64,000 nt of DNA from Zizania palustris (taxonomy: Eukaryota > Streptophyta > Magnoliopsida > Poales > Poaceae), in the NCBI GenBank assembly GCA_019279435.1, contig JAAALK010000079.1, forward strand, positions 98,667,332 to 98,731,331, in the 5' to 3' direction. A program made the position numbers and the translations under genes. This document shows, in pieces, positions 11,710-23,036 of the stretch. Positions within the stretch are counted from its first letter, which is position 1; every line of letters begins with the position of its first letter. Below the pieces are notes generated by a model. It saw only the letters and a program-made list of their open reading frames with translations, searched no databases and had not been told where the DNA came from.

Positions 11710-14010
11710 CTATGCGAAATATCGCTTTAGGTGCTCCGCATGCCATGTATGCACTAACTCTTCACCTTCCAAATTAGCTAACTTAAAAGAACCAGAATGC
11801 CCTGAGCGGACAATTATGTATGGACCTTCCCACTTATTTCCTAGTTTCCCTAGCGCTATGATACTTCGCAAAACGAGATGACCCGGCCTAAGTTCATTAA
11901 TCTTGACCTTCGGGTCGAACCAAGTCTTCGCCTACTGCTGATACTTTGACAAATTGGCAACAGCTCGAAGTCTTGTCTCTTCTATTAAATCAAGCGAAGT
12001 TTGCCTTTCTGCTTCTATTTCCGGTTCGGTGCTGTGAAGGGATCCTCCTTTAAGCTCCGTTGGTGTCATAGCTTTGTCTCCGAATAATATTCTGAAAGGA
12101 GTGAAACCGATAGACCTTGTCTGAGTTGTCCGAATGGACCATAGGATCTTTGGGAGCTCTTCGGTCCACAATCCTTTTGCCAATCCCACTATTCTTCGAT
12201 TCAGCCCTGACAAGATATTACCATTGGCTCTTTCAACAGCTCCATTAGACTGAGGATGTCTTACTACAGCAAAACATAATTGGATGCCTAGATCTTCACA
12301 AAATTTCTTGAAGGGTTCTGCATCGAATTGTGTTCCATTGTCAACTGTCAGCTGCCGAGGCACTCCGAACCTGCATATGATATTTTTCCAGAAAAATCTC
12401 TGTACATTATTCGAAGTGATAGCTGTTAGGGGCTCTGCTTCGACCCACTTGGAAAAGTACTCAATTGCTACCACTGCGAATTTCAAATTTCCTTTTGCTA
12501 TTGGGAAGGGGCCAATAAGATCCATGCCCCATCTGGCCATGGGCCATACTAGAAGCAATGACTTGAAGAGTTGTTGGTGGGCGATGACTTCTTCGTCCCA
12601 TCCACTGACATCCTTGGCAAGTACGGACTAAGTTCTCCGCATCAGCTACTATTATAGGCCAATAAAGCCCCTGGCGAAGTGTCTTTCCTGCCAAAGCTCG
12701 AGGGGCCAAATGGCTACCGCAGAGTCCTTCATGAATTTCTCGGAGAATTTCTTGACCTTCGACTTGAGATATACATCGGAGCAAAGGGGAACATACTCCG
12801 GCCTTATACAAAATACCGTTGACTATATGATAACTCCGAATTCTGAGTTTCAACCTCGAAAGTTGTGACCCTTCAGACATACTTGCTTCTCCTTGCAACA
12901 ATTCCATAATTGAACTTCGCCAATCTGTACTTGGAATGCAAAGGACTTCCACAGAAGGGATTTGTGGCACCGAAGGTGTACTGAGTTCTTCATAAAAAGC
13001 CTCTTCTGGTATGCCCATAGCTCCGGCTGCAGCTTTTGCTAAAATGTCAGCTTGCACATTTTCTGCTCTGGATATACTCCGAATGGAAATCCCTTTAAAT
13101 GCTGCTTCAATCTTACGGATTTCTTCCAAGTATTTTGCAAGTTGTGGATGCCGAACTTGAAAGCTCTTGTCTACGTGCCCTGCTAAAATCTGAGAATCTG
13201 TCTTAATAACAACTCTTGTAGCCCCTAGAGCACGTGCCTTTCGAAGTCCCAATAAAATTCCTTCATACTCCGCTGTATTATTAGTAGATTTAAAATTGAG
13301 TCTTGCAGAGTACATCGCCTTTTGCCCTGAAGGCGAAATTATTACTGCTCCAATACCTGCTCTAGATGCTTGGAAAGCTCCATCGGAGTAAATAGTCCAA
13401 ATCCCTTCACTTGGCTTCTCCGGAGCCCATGCTGCAGGGGGGTCCACTCTGCCACGAAGTCCGCGAACACTTGTGACTTAAGTGTTGTTCTTGCCACAAA
13501 GGATATGCCGAAGGGTGCCAATTCAACGGCCCACTTCCCAATTCTTCCTGTAGAGTCCTTACTTCGGAGCATATCTCCCAAAGGATATGACGTTGGTACA
13601 ATTACATTATGTGCCAAAAAATAATGCCTTAACTTCCTCGAGGCCATTATCAGAGCATAAGTGAACTTCTCAAGCTCAGAATATCTTGTTTTTGCTCCAG
13701 ACAATGCTTCGGACACAAAATAAACTGGATTATGTACCAACTTTCCGTTGAAATAAACCTCTCTGACAAGGACTGCACTGACGGCAGAGCCAGTAGCTAC
13801 AAGGTAGAGAAGTAGGGTTTCGTCCGCAATAGGCACCGCGAGGTTACTGAGATAATACTTAATATCTTCGAAGCTTTTTTGACACTCCGGTGTCCATGCA
13901 AAATCTTCAGACCCCTTCAATGATTTGAAAATAGGCAAACTTCTCTCCGCAGACCTTGCCAAAAACCTGCTAAGTGCTGCAAGACGACCAGTCAGCTTTT
14001 GCACTTGCTT
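11710..14010 (-). pseudogene. Tat-A pol remnant: RNase H, archaeal-type RNase H, integrase
   Basis: Minus-strand C-terminal half of a gypsy pol. In order: the end of the reverse transcriptase/first RNase H (LTGRLAALSRFLARSAERSL, then ETLLLYLVATGSAVSAVLVR), a second, archaeal-type RNase H (WTIYSDGAFQ, then NNTAEYEGILLGLRKA and KTDSQILAGH), the integrase zinc domain (HEGLCGSHLAPRALAGK, CQGCQWMG) and the integrase core (GMDLIGPFPIAKG, TVDNGTQFDAEPF, HPQSNGAVERANGN). The tail runs to a stop at 11712-11710. Frameshifts near 13440 and 12550 and a stop near 11932 break it. The upstream half is missing at 14010. The second RNase H is the diagnostic Tat trait. Confidence 0.9.
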
Positions 14011-14094
14011 TAAAGAACTTCTATTTCGACGCTGATGAATTTTCTTTGCCTGTTGATCTTAAAAGCCCTAGGGATGAAGTATTTCCCCCCAACA
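14011..14094 (-). repeat. Tat-B LTR stub
   Basis: The stretch ending CCCCCCAACA at 14094 matches the right ends of the LTRs at 6909 and 51602, including the AAGCCCTGG-like word before it. Only the last 60-85 bp of the roughly 495-bp LTR remains. The left limit is approximate: it is where similarity to Tat pol stops. Confidence 0.65.
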
Positions 14095-14596
14095 GTAGCC
14101 CCTCGAATACGCTTCTCAAATTTAACATGTGTAGCAGGAGAGTAGTATACGCAAGAAATATTTTCATATTCAGGGACTTAGAAAAATTTGAAGGTATTAC
14201 AACTATTCGAAGTGTCTTTGACATCGAAGTATATACGACGAAAGCTTCGAACTGGGACTCCTGTGTGAACGCTTCACAAGGAAATGAACCGTTGCGGAGG
14301 CAAAACATCGTGAAGAGCCGTTAATTTTGAGCTGTTACCTTTCAAGTAGTCTTTAGGCTCCTGGTAAAAGTATCGGTCAAAACTTTACCGCGGGTTCACA
14401 CCTTTTTACTTCCTGGTCGCACCTGTCAGTGACAGAAGTCGAACCTGAAATGTGAACGCATGTTCGAAGCGCAGTAACTAGCGGAAAGGCTATAAAAGGG
14501 GGGACGAAGCCCATCGAAATCTTTTACAGAGCTTGGCTTCTAAGCTTCCTTTCTTCAACCTCCTAATTTTCCTAAATCTTTTGAGCAACCAACCTA
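14095..14596 (+). promoter_or_regulatory. Promoter region of the Tat-B antisense gene
   Basis: No gene. It matches the region between LTR and antisense gene in Tat-A (starts GTAGCCCCTCG in both). TATAAAAG at 14491-14498 lies about 100 bp before the ATG at 14597. Confidence 0.6.
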
Positions 14597-17500
14597 TGGC
14601 GAGGACCAGCGCAACTGTGCCGGCCGCGGCGGGAACTCTGGCACAGAGGCAGGCGTGGGCGGCATCAGTAGTGGTGACCATGGTGGGAGCTCCGGGGAGT
14701 TCTTGGCCAAAGAATCCTCGGAAGCTCCACCCACATCCAAGAAGCCAATGCCATAGAGCTTCATCCTCAGACAATCGACGAGCACAACGGACTCCATCGA
14801 GGAGGCGGTGAACGGGAAGCTAGGCCCCAGAATGTGGACTTGAGTCCCGAGAACAGAGTCGACCCCGAAGCCGCAGAGCGGGGAAGTGGTGGTCTTCGAG
14901 GCTTTCTTCGAAGCCGGACTAGGAATTCCTGTGATTAATTTCCTGTCAGAGGTAATGGACATGTTCCATATTACCTTGCCGTAGTTGTCCCCCAACGCCA
15001 TAGCAAGACTGGCCATCTTCGAATGGGCCCTTCGGGCGGAAGGATGCGAAGGGAGATCGGAGGTCTTCACCGCCACTCATGAAGCCTCCTTCCAGCCAAA
15101 GCCACGAGACGGACCTGGAGACACCAAGGTGTTGACGGTGTTCAGAACTGTTAACTTCCAACTTCGGAAGGAGCAAGCGCAGCATTTCCCGGCAAAGGCT
15201 ATCAACGACCGGTGGTACACCAACTGGATCCTCCGGTGGTTCTACGCCGAAGTCAGAGAGGACTCCAGCCTCGCGGGGCCTCTTCAAGAAATCTGGTACC
15301 GGAAGGAGGCCGAGGTTACTCCAAACCCAAGCATGCTTTCAATGCGGCTTGGGTTGCTTTCTTCAATAGCCAGCCGTATGAGCATGTGGGCTGTGGTGGA
15401 GGAATTCATCGCCCTCTGGATCCCGCCTCTCGGAGTCGATTGGCCGATTGCGTTTCAAAATGCTTCGGAGGGGGAGCTTCGAAGCCTAGGTAAGTCTTCG
15501 CACTTTCTACATTAACACATTAGAAAATAGATAACATACTTAATAGAATGCTACCTCTTTTCAGCGGTTGCTTTGGCGCTAGCTCTGGAGCAGATCGCAA
15601 GAGCCACCGAACGGGTGCTCGGAGCCCCTACGTTGGTGGAGAAACAACGAAGAGTGGAGCTAGTGGGAAGCTGGGAGCACTTCAATAGGGTGTGGAGTGC
15701 TCTATGGATGGAGCCTCCCCCTCTACCAGACTTTGGCTCAACCGGAGTGGCTCCTCGGAAGAGGAAAGCTACCACCGAGCCCTCAAAGAAGGCTACCAAG
15801 ACCCCCGTCAAGAAGGGGAAGAAGACGACGAAGCCTCCTCCTCAACCATCTGTAGTGTCTTCGCCTTCCTCTCTGGACATTTAGAGCTCCTCTTCGGAGG
15901 ACTCAGAAGAAAAAGACTCCAATGTCCAGATGGGGAAGGCCCTCAAAAACTATCTATTGGAAGATAGCGAGGACGAGTCCCCTGGTGCAGCCGGAGACCC
16001 CCCTTGGGAAGCTGCGGTAGCTGATGAAGCACACTCCTCCGAGCCTGTCGCAACTGGCTTAGAACTTGATTTAGCAATTCCTAACTCTCCCGTGGCCGGG
16101 GTAATAGTGCCGGAGATTGGGACGTCTGCAGCAACTGCACTGGAGCAAACTTCAGGGGATGACCTCGAAGAATACCTCCGAATGTACGAAGTCGTGGAGG
16201 ACCCCACAATTCTCCCTCAAGGCATGGACAAAGGTATACCTCAAAGCTTTTGCCTTTGAAATTCCTGCAATAATTATTATACAACAAATATTCACTAGAT
16301 ACCTTAATTTTTGTAGGTGCGTCGAGGAGCAGCGTGGCTCCGACCGCCGATGGAGCTTCAACTTCACTTTGAGTTGAGGCCCCAGCTGATATAGTGGTTC
16401 CGATGACCGGAGCTATCTCGGGCGAAGTAATTTCGACCGAGTGGGCAACGGATGAAGGAGGATCTACTCTAGCCGAAGTACTAGCTCCAACTTTTGTGCC
16501 AGGGAGGGGCAAGAGTATGACGAGCTTCAGCCCCCTCCCTGCCTTGATGGTGACGCTCTCCTCCAACGACCCGTCGGCGAGCAACTCAAAGAAGGAGGTT
16601 GTGGTAGATGACCGGTGGGCCCTGTCCTGGCTTCCTCCGTTGGCTCCGTTCTTGGAACAACGGACAGGGCTCCGAATGCTTCTAGAACCCTTGGCGGACA
16701 AAGGCCAAGAGGTCACGAGCTCTGAACTGGTCTCTGTTTTTGGCGAAGCCAGAGCACCGGAGCTCGATTTGGCCCTCGAAAGGGCTGCCCTTCAGGTATG
16801 CAACATACAACAAGTGTATTCATTTAATAAATGAAATTACATGGTACTTACTTTTCTTTTTTGCATCAATTCATCCTTGCTAGAGCGGCAGTGACTTCCA
16901 ATGAGCTTGAAACTAATCGGCTCAAAGGGAAGATTACTACCCTTCAGTCCGCCCTCAAAAGCTTCGAGGGCAAAACACTACAACTGGAGGAGGAGCTCCT
17001 CGAGGAGCGGAGGGCCAGGGCAATCACCGATGAACCACTCCGGGCCGAGCAGCAGAACAACACTACACTCGAGGCTTCGGTCCAAGAGACCGAGGCTAAG
17101 TGTGTGGTGCTTAGAGCGGAGGTCGAGAAGCTTCGGCAAGAAGTAGTAGATTCCAGCGCACAACTTGTGGAGCTCCAAGACTTAGTCCAACAAGCGCTGG
17201 CCCAGAAGAGCACTCTGCTATCAAGAATAGCCAAAGTATATGCTGCTGCTTTTGAGCTGGAGGTGGTGGAAACGATGCATGCCGCCATTGCAGAGTAGAC
17301 CATGGACACCCTCCGGGGTACCCTAGAATATTTTGGCACGAAGTGCCCTTCGTCTTCAGCGGGGGGAGCGAGCCCCTCGAATGGAAGCTGAAGATGATCC
17401 AAGCGGCGATGAAGTTGATGAAGGGCTCCGGGATTCGTTATGGAGAGATATTTGGGTAGGTACCCAGAATCAGAGTCCTTCGTAAAGTCGAAGCCCTTGG

Positions 17501-18317
17501 GATTTCTTTTGCTTTGGTAGTGGTTTCAACGCCTGTAGGCTTCGCCGACGAAGACTTGCTGCATCCTTCTCTGGACGTATCCTCTGCTTGGGAAGCTTTC
17601 CAGGCTATCTGGAAAATAGACCATAAAGCTGCAGCCAAAGCGTGGATCGACGAGGCTCGCCGGCAGAAGCAAGCTCAGACGAAGCCTCCACTCCCGTCTT
17701 CGCCGGCTCCGACCCCACCTGCTCCGCGAGCTGACCCGCAGGTTTAGCTTTATAGGGCGCTTAAGCATGTACAAGAAATCTTGTAAAGCCCCTTATATTA
17801 ATGATTGAAAAGTTTATAAACGAGGAGTCTTTGTTTGGATGTTTATTCTTAGGTTTTTCCATGCACTTCGGAACTCGACTTCGAAGTACTGGAGCCTAGC
17901 GAAGGGCTCCGCCAGCAGTGGGCTGTCCTCGAAGGCTTAAGGCTCTATCGATGCTCACGCTTCTCTGTTCCTCGAGGAGATCAAGGGGAAATAGCACCTG
18001 AAGTCCATCGCGAAGTCTTAGCTTATATTGAAGAAGAGGATAAGGAAGTGACATCTTCGTCCTCCGAATACGTAGATTGGTCTGACTCGGAGTACCAAGC
18101 CGAAGACCCGGTAGAGGCTAGCTCTGAAAGACTTCTGTCCTAGGCTGAACTTCAAGAAAATTAGAAAAAACTGCGAGCTTCGAAGAAGAAAAGCACTTGG
18201 ACCAAGAGGAAAGTTTTGAAGACTCCAGGCTCCGAAGACCGAAGTGGTCCTAGAAATAGCTCTAGAGGTCGGAGGGTTCTCCGCATTTATCTAGGCTTAG
18301 ACCAAAATTTCTCTTGA
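14597..18317 (+). pseudogene. Tat-B antisense gene, five exons (Transposase_28-like)
   Basis: Homologue of the Tat-A antisense gene; function unknown. Exons: 14597-15489, 15565-16233, 16317-16795, 16867-17741, 17853-18317; introns 71-111 bp. Exon 1 keeps ARLAIFEWALRAEGCEGR and WILRWFYAEV but has frameshifts before 14880 and a TAG near 14982. Exon 2 has TAG at 15882-15884, exon 3 a TGA near 16375, exon 4 a coiled coil (16900-17280) then a stop and frameshift, exon 5 two stops. The acceptor of intron 3 reads AT where Tat-A has AG. Exon 5 keeps the APEV-x-x-E-x-L-x-Y-I-x-E-E-E/D block and the final D-x-NFS shared with copy A. Confidence 0.78.
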
Positions 18318-19316
18318 TGTAATACAATATGATTATCCAATTTATATAATTTGTTTTGGAAGCATCTCTTGTTTGTTCCTTACTCCCCTGCCCCTCCTTG
18401 TGGGTGGGGGGACCGTACGCGTTGCGATTGGGTCTGTTGGACACAATGATTGATATAACAATCTGATGCTTCGCACAACACTTGGTAATCACACTTCACT
18501 CTTTCGTAGAGTTCTTCGAACTGTACGTTCGTATTATGATGTTTATAAGTTTCGGAGCTAAGTTTACACTTGTAGGCTCCAATAGCAGTAGCTTAGGACT
18601 TTAAACGTGTTTCATCGGGACGAAGCCTTGAAACCTTATTGCTTGGTCACCTTCGACTCTTTTACAGATGCTTCAAACCCGAAGGCCAGAAATCTATTCT
18701 TTTAAAGTCCTTAGACTCTTCTATGGATCCTAACAAGCCGGAGCATGGAATCCGTAGGCTGGCCACCTTCAGCTGTTTTACAGATGCTTCGAACCCGAAG
18801 GCCAAAAATCTGTTCTTTTAAATTCCTTAGACTCTTCTATGGATCCTAACAAGCCAGAGCCTGGAATCCATAGGCTGGCCACCTTCGGCTCTTTTACAGA
18901 TACTTTGAACCCATAGGCTAGAAATCTGTTCTTTTAAAGTCCTTAGACTCTTCTACGGAACCTAACAAGCCGGTGACTGGAATCCGTAGGCTGGCCACCT
19001 TTGGCTCTTTTACAGATGCTTCGAACCCATACGGCAGAAATCTGTTCTTTTAAAGTCCTTAGACTATTCTATGGATCCTAACAAGCCAGAGCCTGGAATC
19101 CGTAGGCTGGCCACCTTTGGCTCTTTTACGGAATCCTTGAACCAATGGTTCGAAGGCCATTTTTTGGGTTCCTTGAAAGATGCTTATCTCTGCAAGCATC
19201 TTCGTTCTCCTGATGCGTCCACCAGGAGTAAGGAATATTTGAAGAGTAAACATAATTCGAACCTCCATCTTTATTTAATTTAGAAAGGTACTTTTACAAT
19301 TGATTACAAGGAGCCC
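18318..19316. other. Tat-B 3' untranslated region between pol and antisense gene
   Basis: No gene. It lies between the convergent ends of the antisense gene and pol and is dominated by the 116-bp repeat array at 18641-19166. Confidence 0.65.
18641..19166. repeat. 116-bp tandem repeat, about 4.5 copies
   Basis: The word GCTGGCCACC starts at 18758, 18874, 18990 and 19106, an exact 116-bp period; a diverged copy starts near 18641. Each unit splits into two related halves of about 58 bp, one with CTTTTACAGATGCTTCGAAC and one with CTTCTATGGATCCTAACAAG, each followed by an AATC-TG/CG end. The unit therefore looks like a dimer of the 57-60 bp repeat of Tat-A. Confidence 0.88.
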
Positions 19317-22300
19317 CTAAGCGTAATAACGTTTAAGGTGCTCTACATGCCATGCATGCTTCAACTCTTCCACCTCTAAATTAGCTAGTTTAAACGACCC
19401 AAGGCGTCCTAAGCGTAGGATAATATATGGTCCTTCCCATTTATTTCCTAGCTTCCCCAGAGCTATTACACTTCGCAATACCAAATGACCTGGTTTAAGC
19501 TCGTTCACTTTTATCTTCGGGTCATACCATGCCTTCGTTTGGTCTTGGTACTTCATCAGATTGGCGACAACTCTAAGCCTTGTTTCTTCTGACAAGTCCA
19601 GCGGAGTGTTTCTTTCATCTTCATTTCCAGGCTCCACTATGCGGAGGGATCCACCTTTGAGCTCCGTAGGAGTCATGGCCTCGTCTCCAAATAGCAATCT
19701 AAATGGGGTGAAGCCTGTGGACCTGGCTTGAGTGGTCCGAATGGACCATAGAATCTTAGGGAGCTCTTCGGTCCATAGTCCCTTAGCCAACTCGACAATC
19801 CTGCAATTCAAACCGGAGAGAATATTTCCATTGGCTCGCTCGACGGCTTCGTTGGATTGGGGGTGGTGAACGGCTGCGAAGCATAACTTGATGCCCAGTC
19901 CTTCGCAAAATTCACTAAAGGGTTCAGCTTCGAACTAAGTGCCATTATCCACAGTTAACTCCCTTGGCACTCCGAACCTGCATATGATATTTTGCCAAAA
20001 GAATTTTTGTACATTTCTTGAAGTGATAGTAGTTAGGGGTTCAACTTCGACCCATTTAGAAAAATATTCGATTGCTACCACTGCAAACTTCAAGCTACCT
20101 TTTGCTATTGGAAAAGGGATGATGAGAACCATTCCCCATCGTGCCATTGGCCATACCGAGGCAATAACTTGAAGAGGTGTTGGTGGACGGTGGCTCCGTC
20201 TACCCATCCACTGGCATCCTTGGCAGGTTCGAACTAACTCTTTCGCATCTCTTACAATTGTTGGCCAATAGAGCCCCTGTCGAAGTGTCTTTCCTGCTAG
20301 AGCACGGGGGGCTAGATGGCTGCCACATAAGCCTTCATGAATATCCCGAAGTGTCTCTTGGCCTTCGGGTTGTGAGATGCACCGGAGTAAGGGAGAACAA
20401 ACTCCGACTTTGTACAATATTCCGTTGACAAGCTCATAATTTCGAGCCCTTGCTTGCAACCTTCGAAAATCCAGAACTTCTAACAAGACTGCACTGTTTT
20501 GCAAAACATCCATGATCGGAGTCCGCCAATCGGCGACTGGGATGCAAAGGACATCTGCGGAGGGTAATTGATACACCATAGGCTTGATAAGTTCTTCGTA
20601 GAAAGCGCCCTCCGGGACGTCCAATTCTCCGGCTATAGCCTTCGCTAGAATGTCTGCAAGTTGATTATCTGTTCGAGGGATACTTTGAACAGAAAATCCT
20701 TTAAACATTGCTTCGGTCTTGTGGATTTCTTCTAAATACTTTGCAAGATGCGGGTTCCTGGCTTGAAAGCTTTTGTCAACATGCCCTGTGACGACTTGGG
20801 AATCTATTTTTATTATAATCCTTGCTGCTCCAAGTGCCTTTGCCTTTAAGAGGCCTAGCAGGATTCCTTTGTACTCTGCGATATTGTTGGTGGTCTTAAA
20901 GTTGAGCCTCGTAGAATACATGGCCTTCTGCCCTGACGGCGATATTATCACAGCTCCAGCTCTAGCACCAGATGCCTGATAGGCTCCATCAGAAAAAAAT
21001 TGTCCACAGACCTTCAGAGGTCTCTTCTGGAACCCAGACTACGGATGGAGTCCACTCTGCCACAAAGTCAGCTATGACTTGGGACTTGATGGTTGTTCTT
21101 GTTGTGAAGGAAATACCAAAGGGGGCTAGCTCGACAACCCATTTTCCAATCCTACCTGTAGAATCTTTGCTCTGAAGCATATCACCAAGGGGATACGAGG
21201 TAGGAACGATAAGATTATGTGCTAAGAAGTAATGCCTTCACTTTCGTGAGGCCATTACCAAAGCATAAGCAAATTTTTCGAGCTCGAAGTATCTTGTCTT
21301 TGCTCTAGACAAAGCTTCTGAGACGAAGTAGCTTGGGTTCTGCACTAGTTTTCCTTTAATTTCAACTTCCCTGACCAATACTGCACTTACTGCGGAGCCC
21401 GTTGTTGCAAGATAAAGAAGGAGAGTTTCTTCTAGGAGGGGCATAGTAAGTGTTGACAGATTTCCGAGGTAATCTTTAATGTCATCGAAGCTCTTCTAGC
21501 ACTCTGGCATCCACTTGAAACTTTCAGACCCCTTTAGAGCTTTAAAAATTGGAAGGCTTCATTCGGCTGATCTGGCCAAGAATCTACTGAGGGTTGCGAG
21601 CCGTCCTGTCAGCTTCTAGACCTGCTTTAGATTTTCTGGTGGAGCCATTCTTTGCAAAGCGCTTATTTGCGTTGGGCTAGCTTTGATTCCTCTACTCGAA
21701 ACTAAGTACCCCAGCAGTTTTCCTACTTGCGCCCTGAATATACATTTTTCAGGGTTGAGGCGAACTCCACATGCTCAGAGGCTCTCAAATGTTTCAGCTA
21801 AGTCTAGGCTATGATGGTGCTTTACAACACTCTTTATTACAATGTCATCCATATAGGCTTTGACATTTTGGCCTATCTGATGACTTAGAGCTTTAGCTAT
21901 CAGACGTGAGAAGGTGGCTCTGGCATTCCGCAAGCCAAAAGGCATTCGAACATAACAAAATACTCCGGAGGGAGTTATAAAACTCATCTTGGCTTTTTCT
22001 TCGCGCTTTAGCCATAGCTGATGATAACCGGAGTATGCATCCAAGAAGCTTAACAACTCGGAGCCAGCCGTAGAATCCACAAGCTGGTCTATTCGGGGCA
22101 TAGGGTAGGGGTCTCGCGGGCATGATTTATTCAATGACATGAAATCAATGCACATGCGCCACTTGCCGGAGCCCTTTTTCTAGACAAAAATGGGGTTAGC
22201 CAACCACTCCGTGTGGGCAATTGCCCTGATAATTCCGACTCTCAGCAATTTTTCCACCTCCACCTTGGCGAGGTCTGCCCTCTCTGTTGATAACTTACGA

Positions 22301-23036
22301 AGCCCTTGGCGCACTGGCCTAGCCTTCGGGTTGACAAGCAAGCTATGCTCGATGATGCTCTGGTCAACTCCAGGGATGTCTTCGTCAGTCCAAGCGAAGA
22401 TATCCAAGTTTTCCTTAACTACTTCCTCCAGCGAAGTAGCTATTTCCGAAGGTAGCCCCTTGCCGAATTGTATTGGGTACTCGCCATCTTTCAAGATCAT
22501 CTTCGTGATCACATCACCTTCCGGTCTTGGCTTTAGGGAAGGGCCCTTCTAGGAGCTTGAAGACTCCGAAGCCTCCTCCATGTGCTCCGACATACTATTC
22601 ACCTGCCGAGGGTCCAGAGGTGGACCATGGCTGTACTCCACTCTTCGAGCTATAGCTTGGTCTCCTGAGATAGTGAGGACTCCACCTTGCGTGGGCATTT
22701 TGAGACACAAATAGTTATGATGTGCTATAGCTCTAAACTGGTTCAGCATTCCCCACCCGAAAATTGCATTATAGGCATATGGGGCGTCGACGACGTCGAA
22801 GATAACCTCCTCCACCCTGGCCAGGGGCCCCTCTCCAAATGCAACCTCGAGGCCTATTTGGCTGAGGGCATCGAGAGGAGGACCTGCGAATCCTTGGAGT
22901 GGGCGAGCTGCCGGAAGTAGGTGTCTTTGGGGAATGCACATCTGGTCGAAGGCCTGGACGAAGAGTATATCTGCGGAGCTCCCGCCGTCCACTAGGATCC
23001 TTCAGACTTCAACTCCCGCTTTGTACCTCATCGCCG
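19317..23036 (-). pseudogene. Tat-B pol: protease, reverse transcriptase, two RNase H, integrase
   Basis: Minus-strand gypsy pol. From the right: protease (ILVDGGSSADILFVQAF near 22990-22940), reverse transcriptase (22512-21775, with CIDFMSLNKSCPRDPYP, SFLDAYSGYHQ and the active site YMDDIVIK), first RNase H (about 21640-21180), archaeal-type RNase H (NNIAEYKGILLGLLKA, 20930-20750), integrase zinc domain (HEGLCGSHLAPRALAGK) and core (LTVDNGT, then a TAG at 19937-19935 where copy A has CAG). It ends in the tail HLKRYYA and a stop at 19317. Several frameshifts and stops separate these blocks; it cannot make a full polyprotein. No gag is left upstream. Confidence 0.9.

Larger units (their letters stand above)
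6416..14010 (-). mobile_element. Ty3/gypsy Tat-lineage element A (3' part)
   Basis: An element in minus orientation: 3' LTR at the left (6416-6909), an opposite-strand gene (7339-10972), a repeat-rich 3' untranslated part, then minus-strand pol (14010-11710). Dual RNase H domains and an antisense gene between pol and the 3' LTR are established traits of Tat elements such as Grande, RIRE2 and Retand. It sits in the gag of Sirevirus 1; the five bases before the LTR (6411-6415, AATAT) should be the target duplication, but the partner copy is not available. The reverse transcriptase, protease, gag and 5' LTR are missing, lost at the junction with Tat-B near 14010. Confidence 0.88.
14011..23036 (-). 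mobile_element. Ty3/gypsy Tat-lineage element B (3' part)
   Basis: Same layout as Tat-A: LTR stub (14011-14094), plus-strand antisense gene (14597-18317), tandem repeats (18641-19166), minus-strand pol (23036-19317). It ends inside the protease, where Sirevirus 2 sequence begins near 23037; gag and the 5' LTR are absent. Neither end shows a clean LTR boundary with a target duplication, so both junctions look like deletion or recombination breakpoints. Confidence 0.85.

Noticed and set aside
18641..19166. CRISPR-like or centromeric satellite array
   Set aside because: The repeats are contiguous without spacers and lie within a transposon's 3' untranslated region. Five copies are too few to call a satellite.
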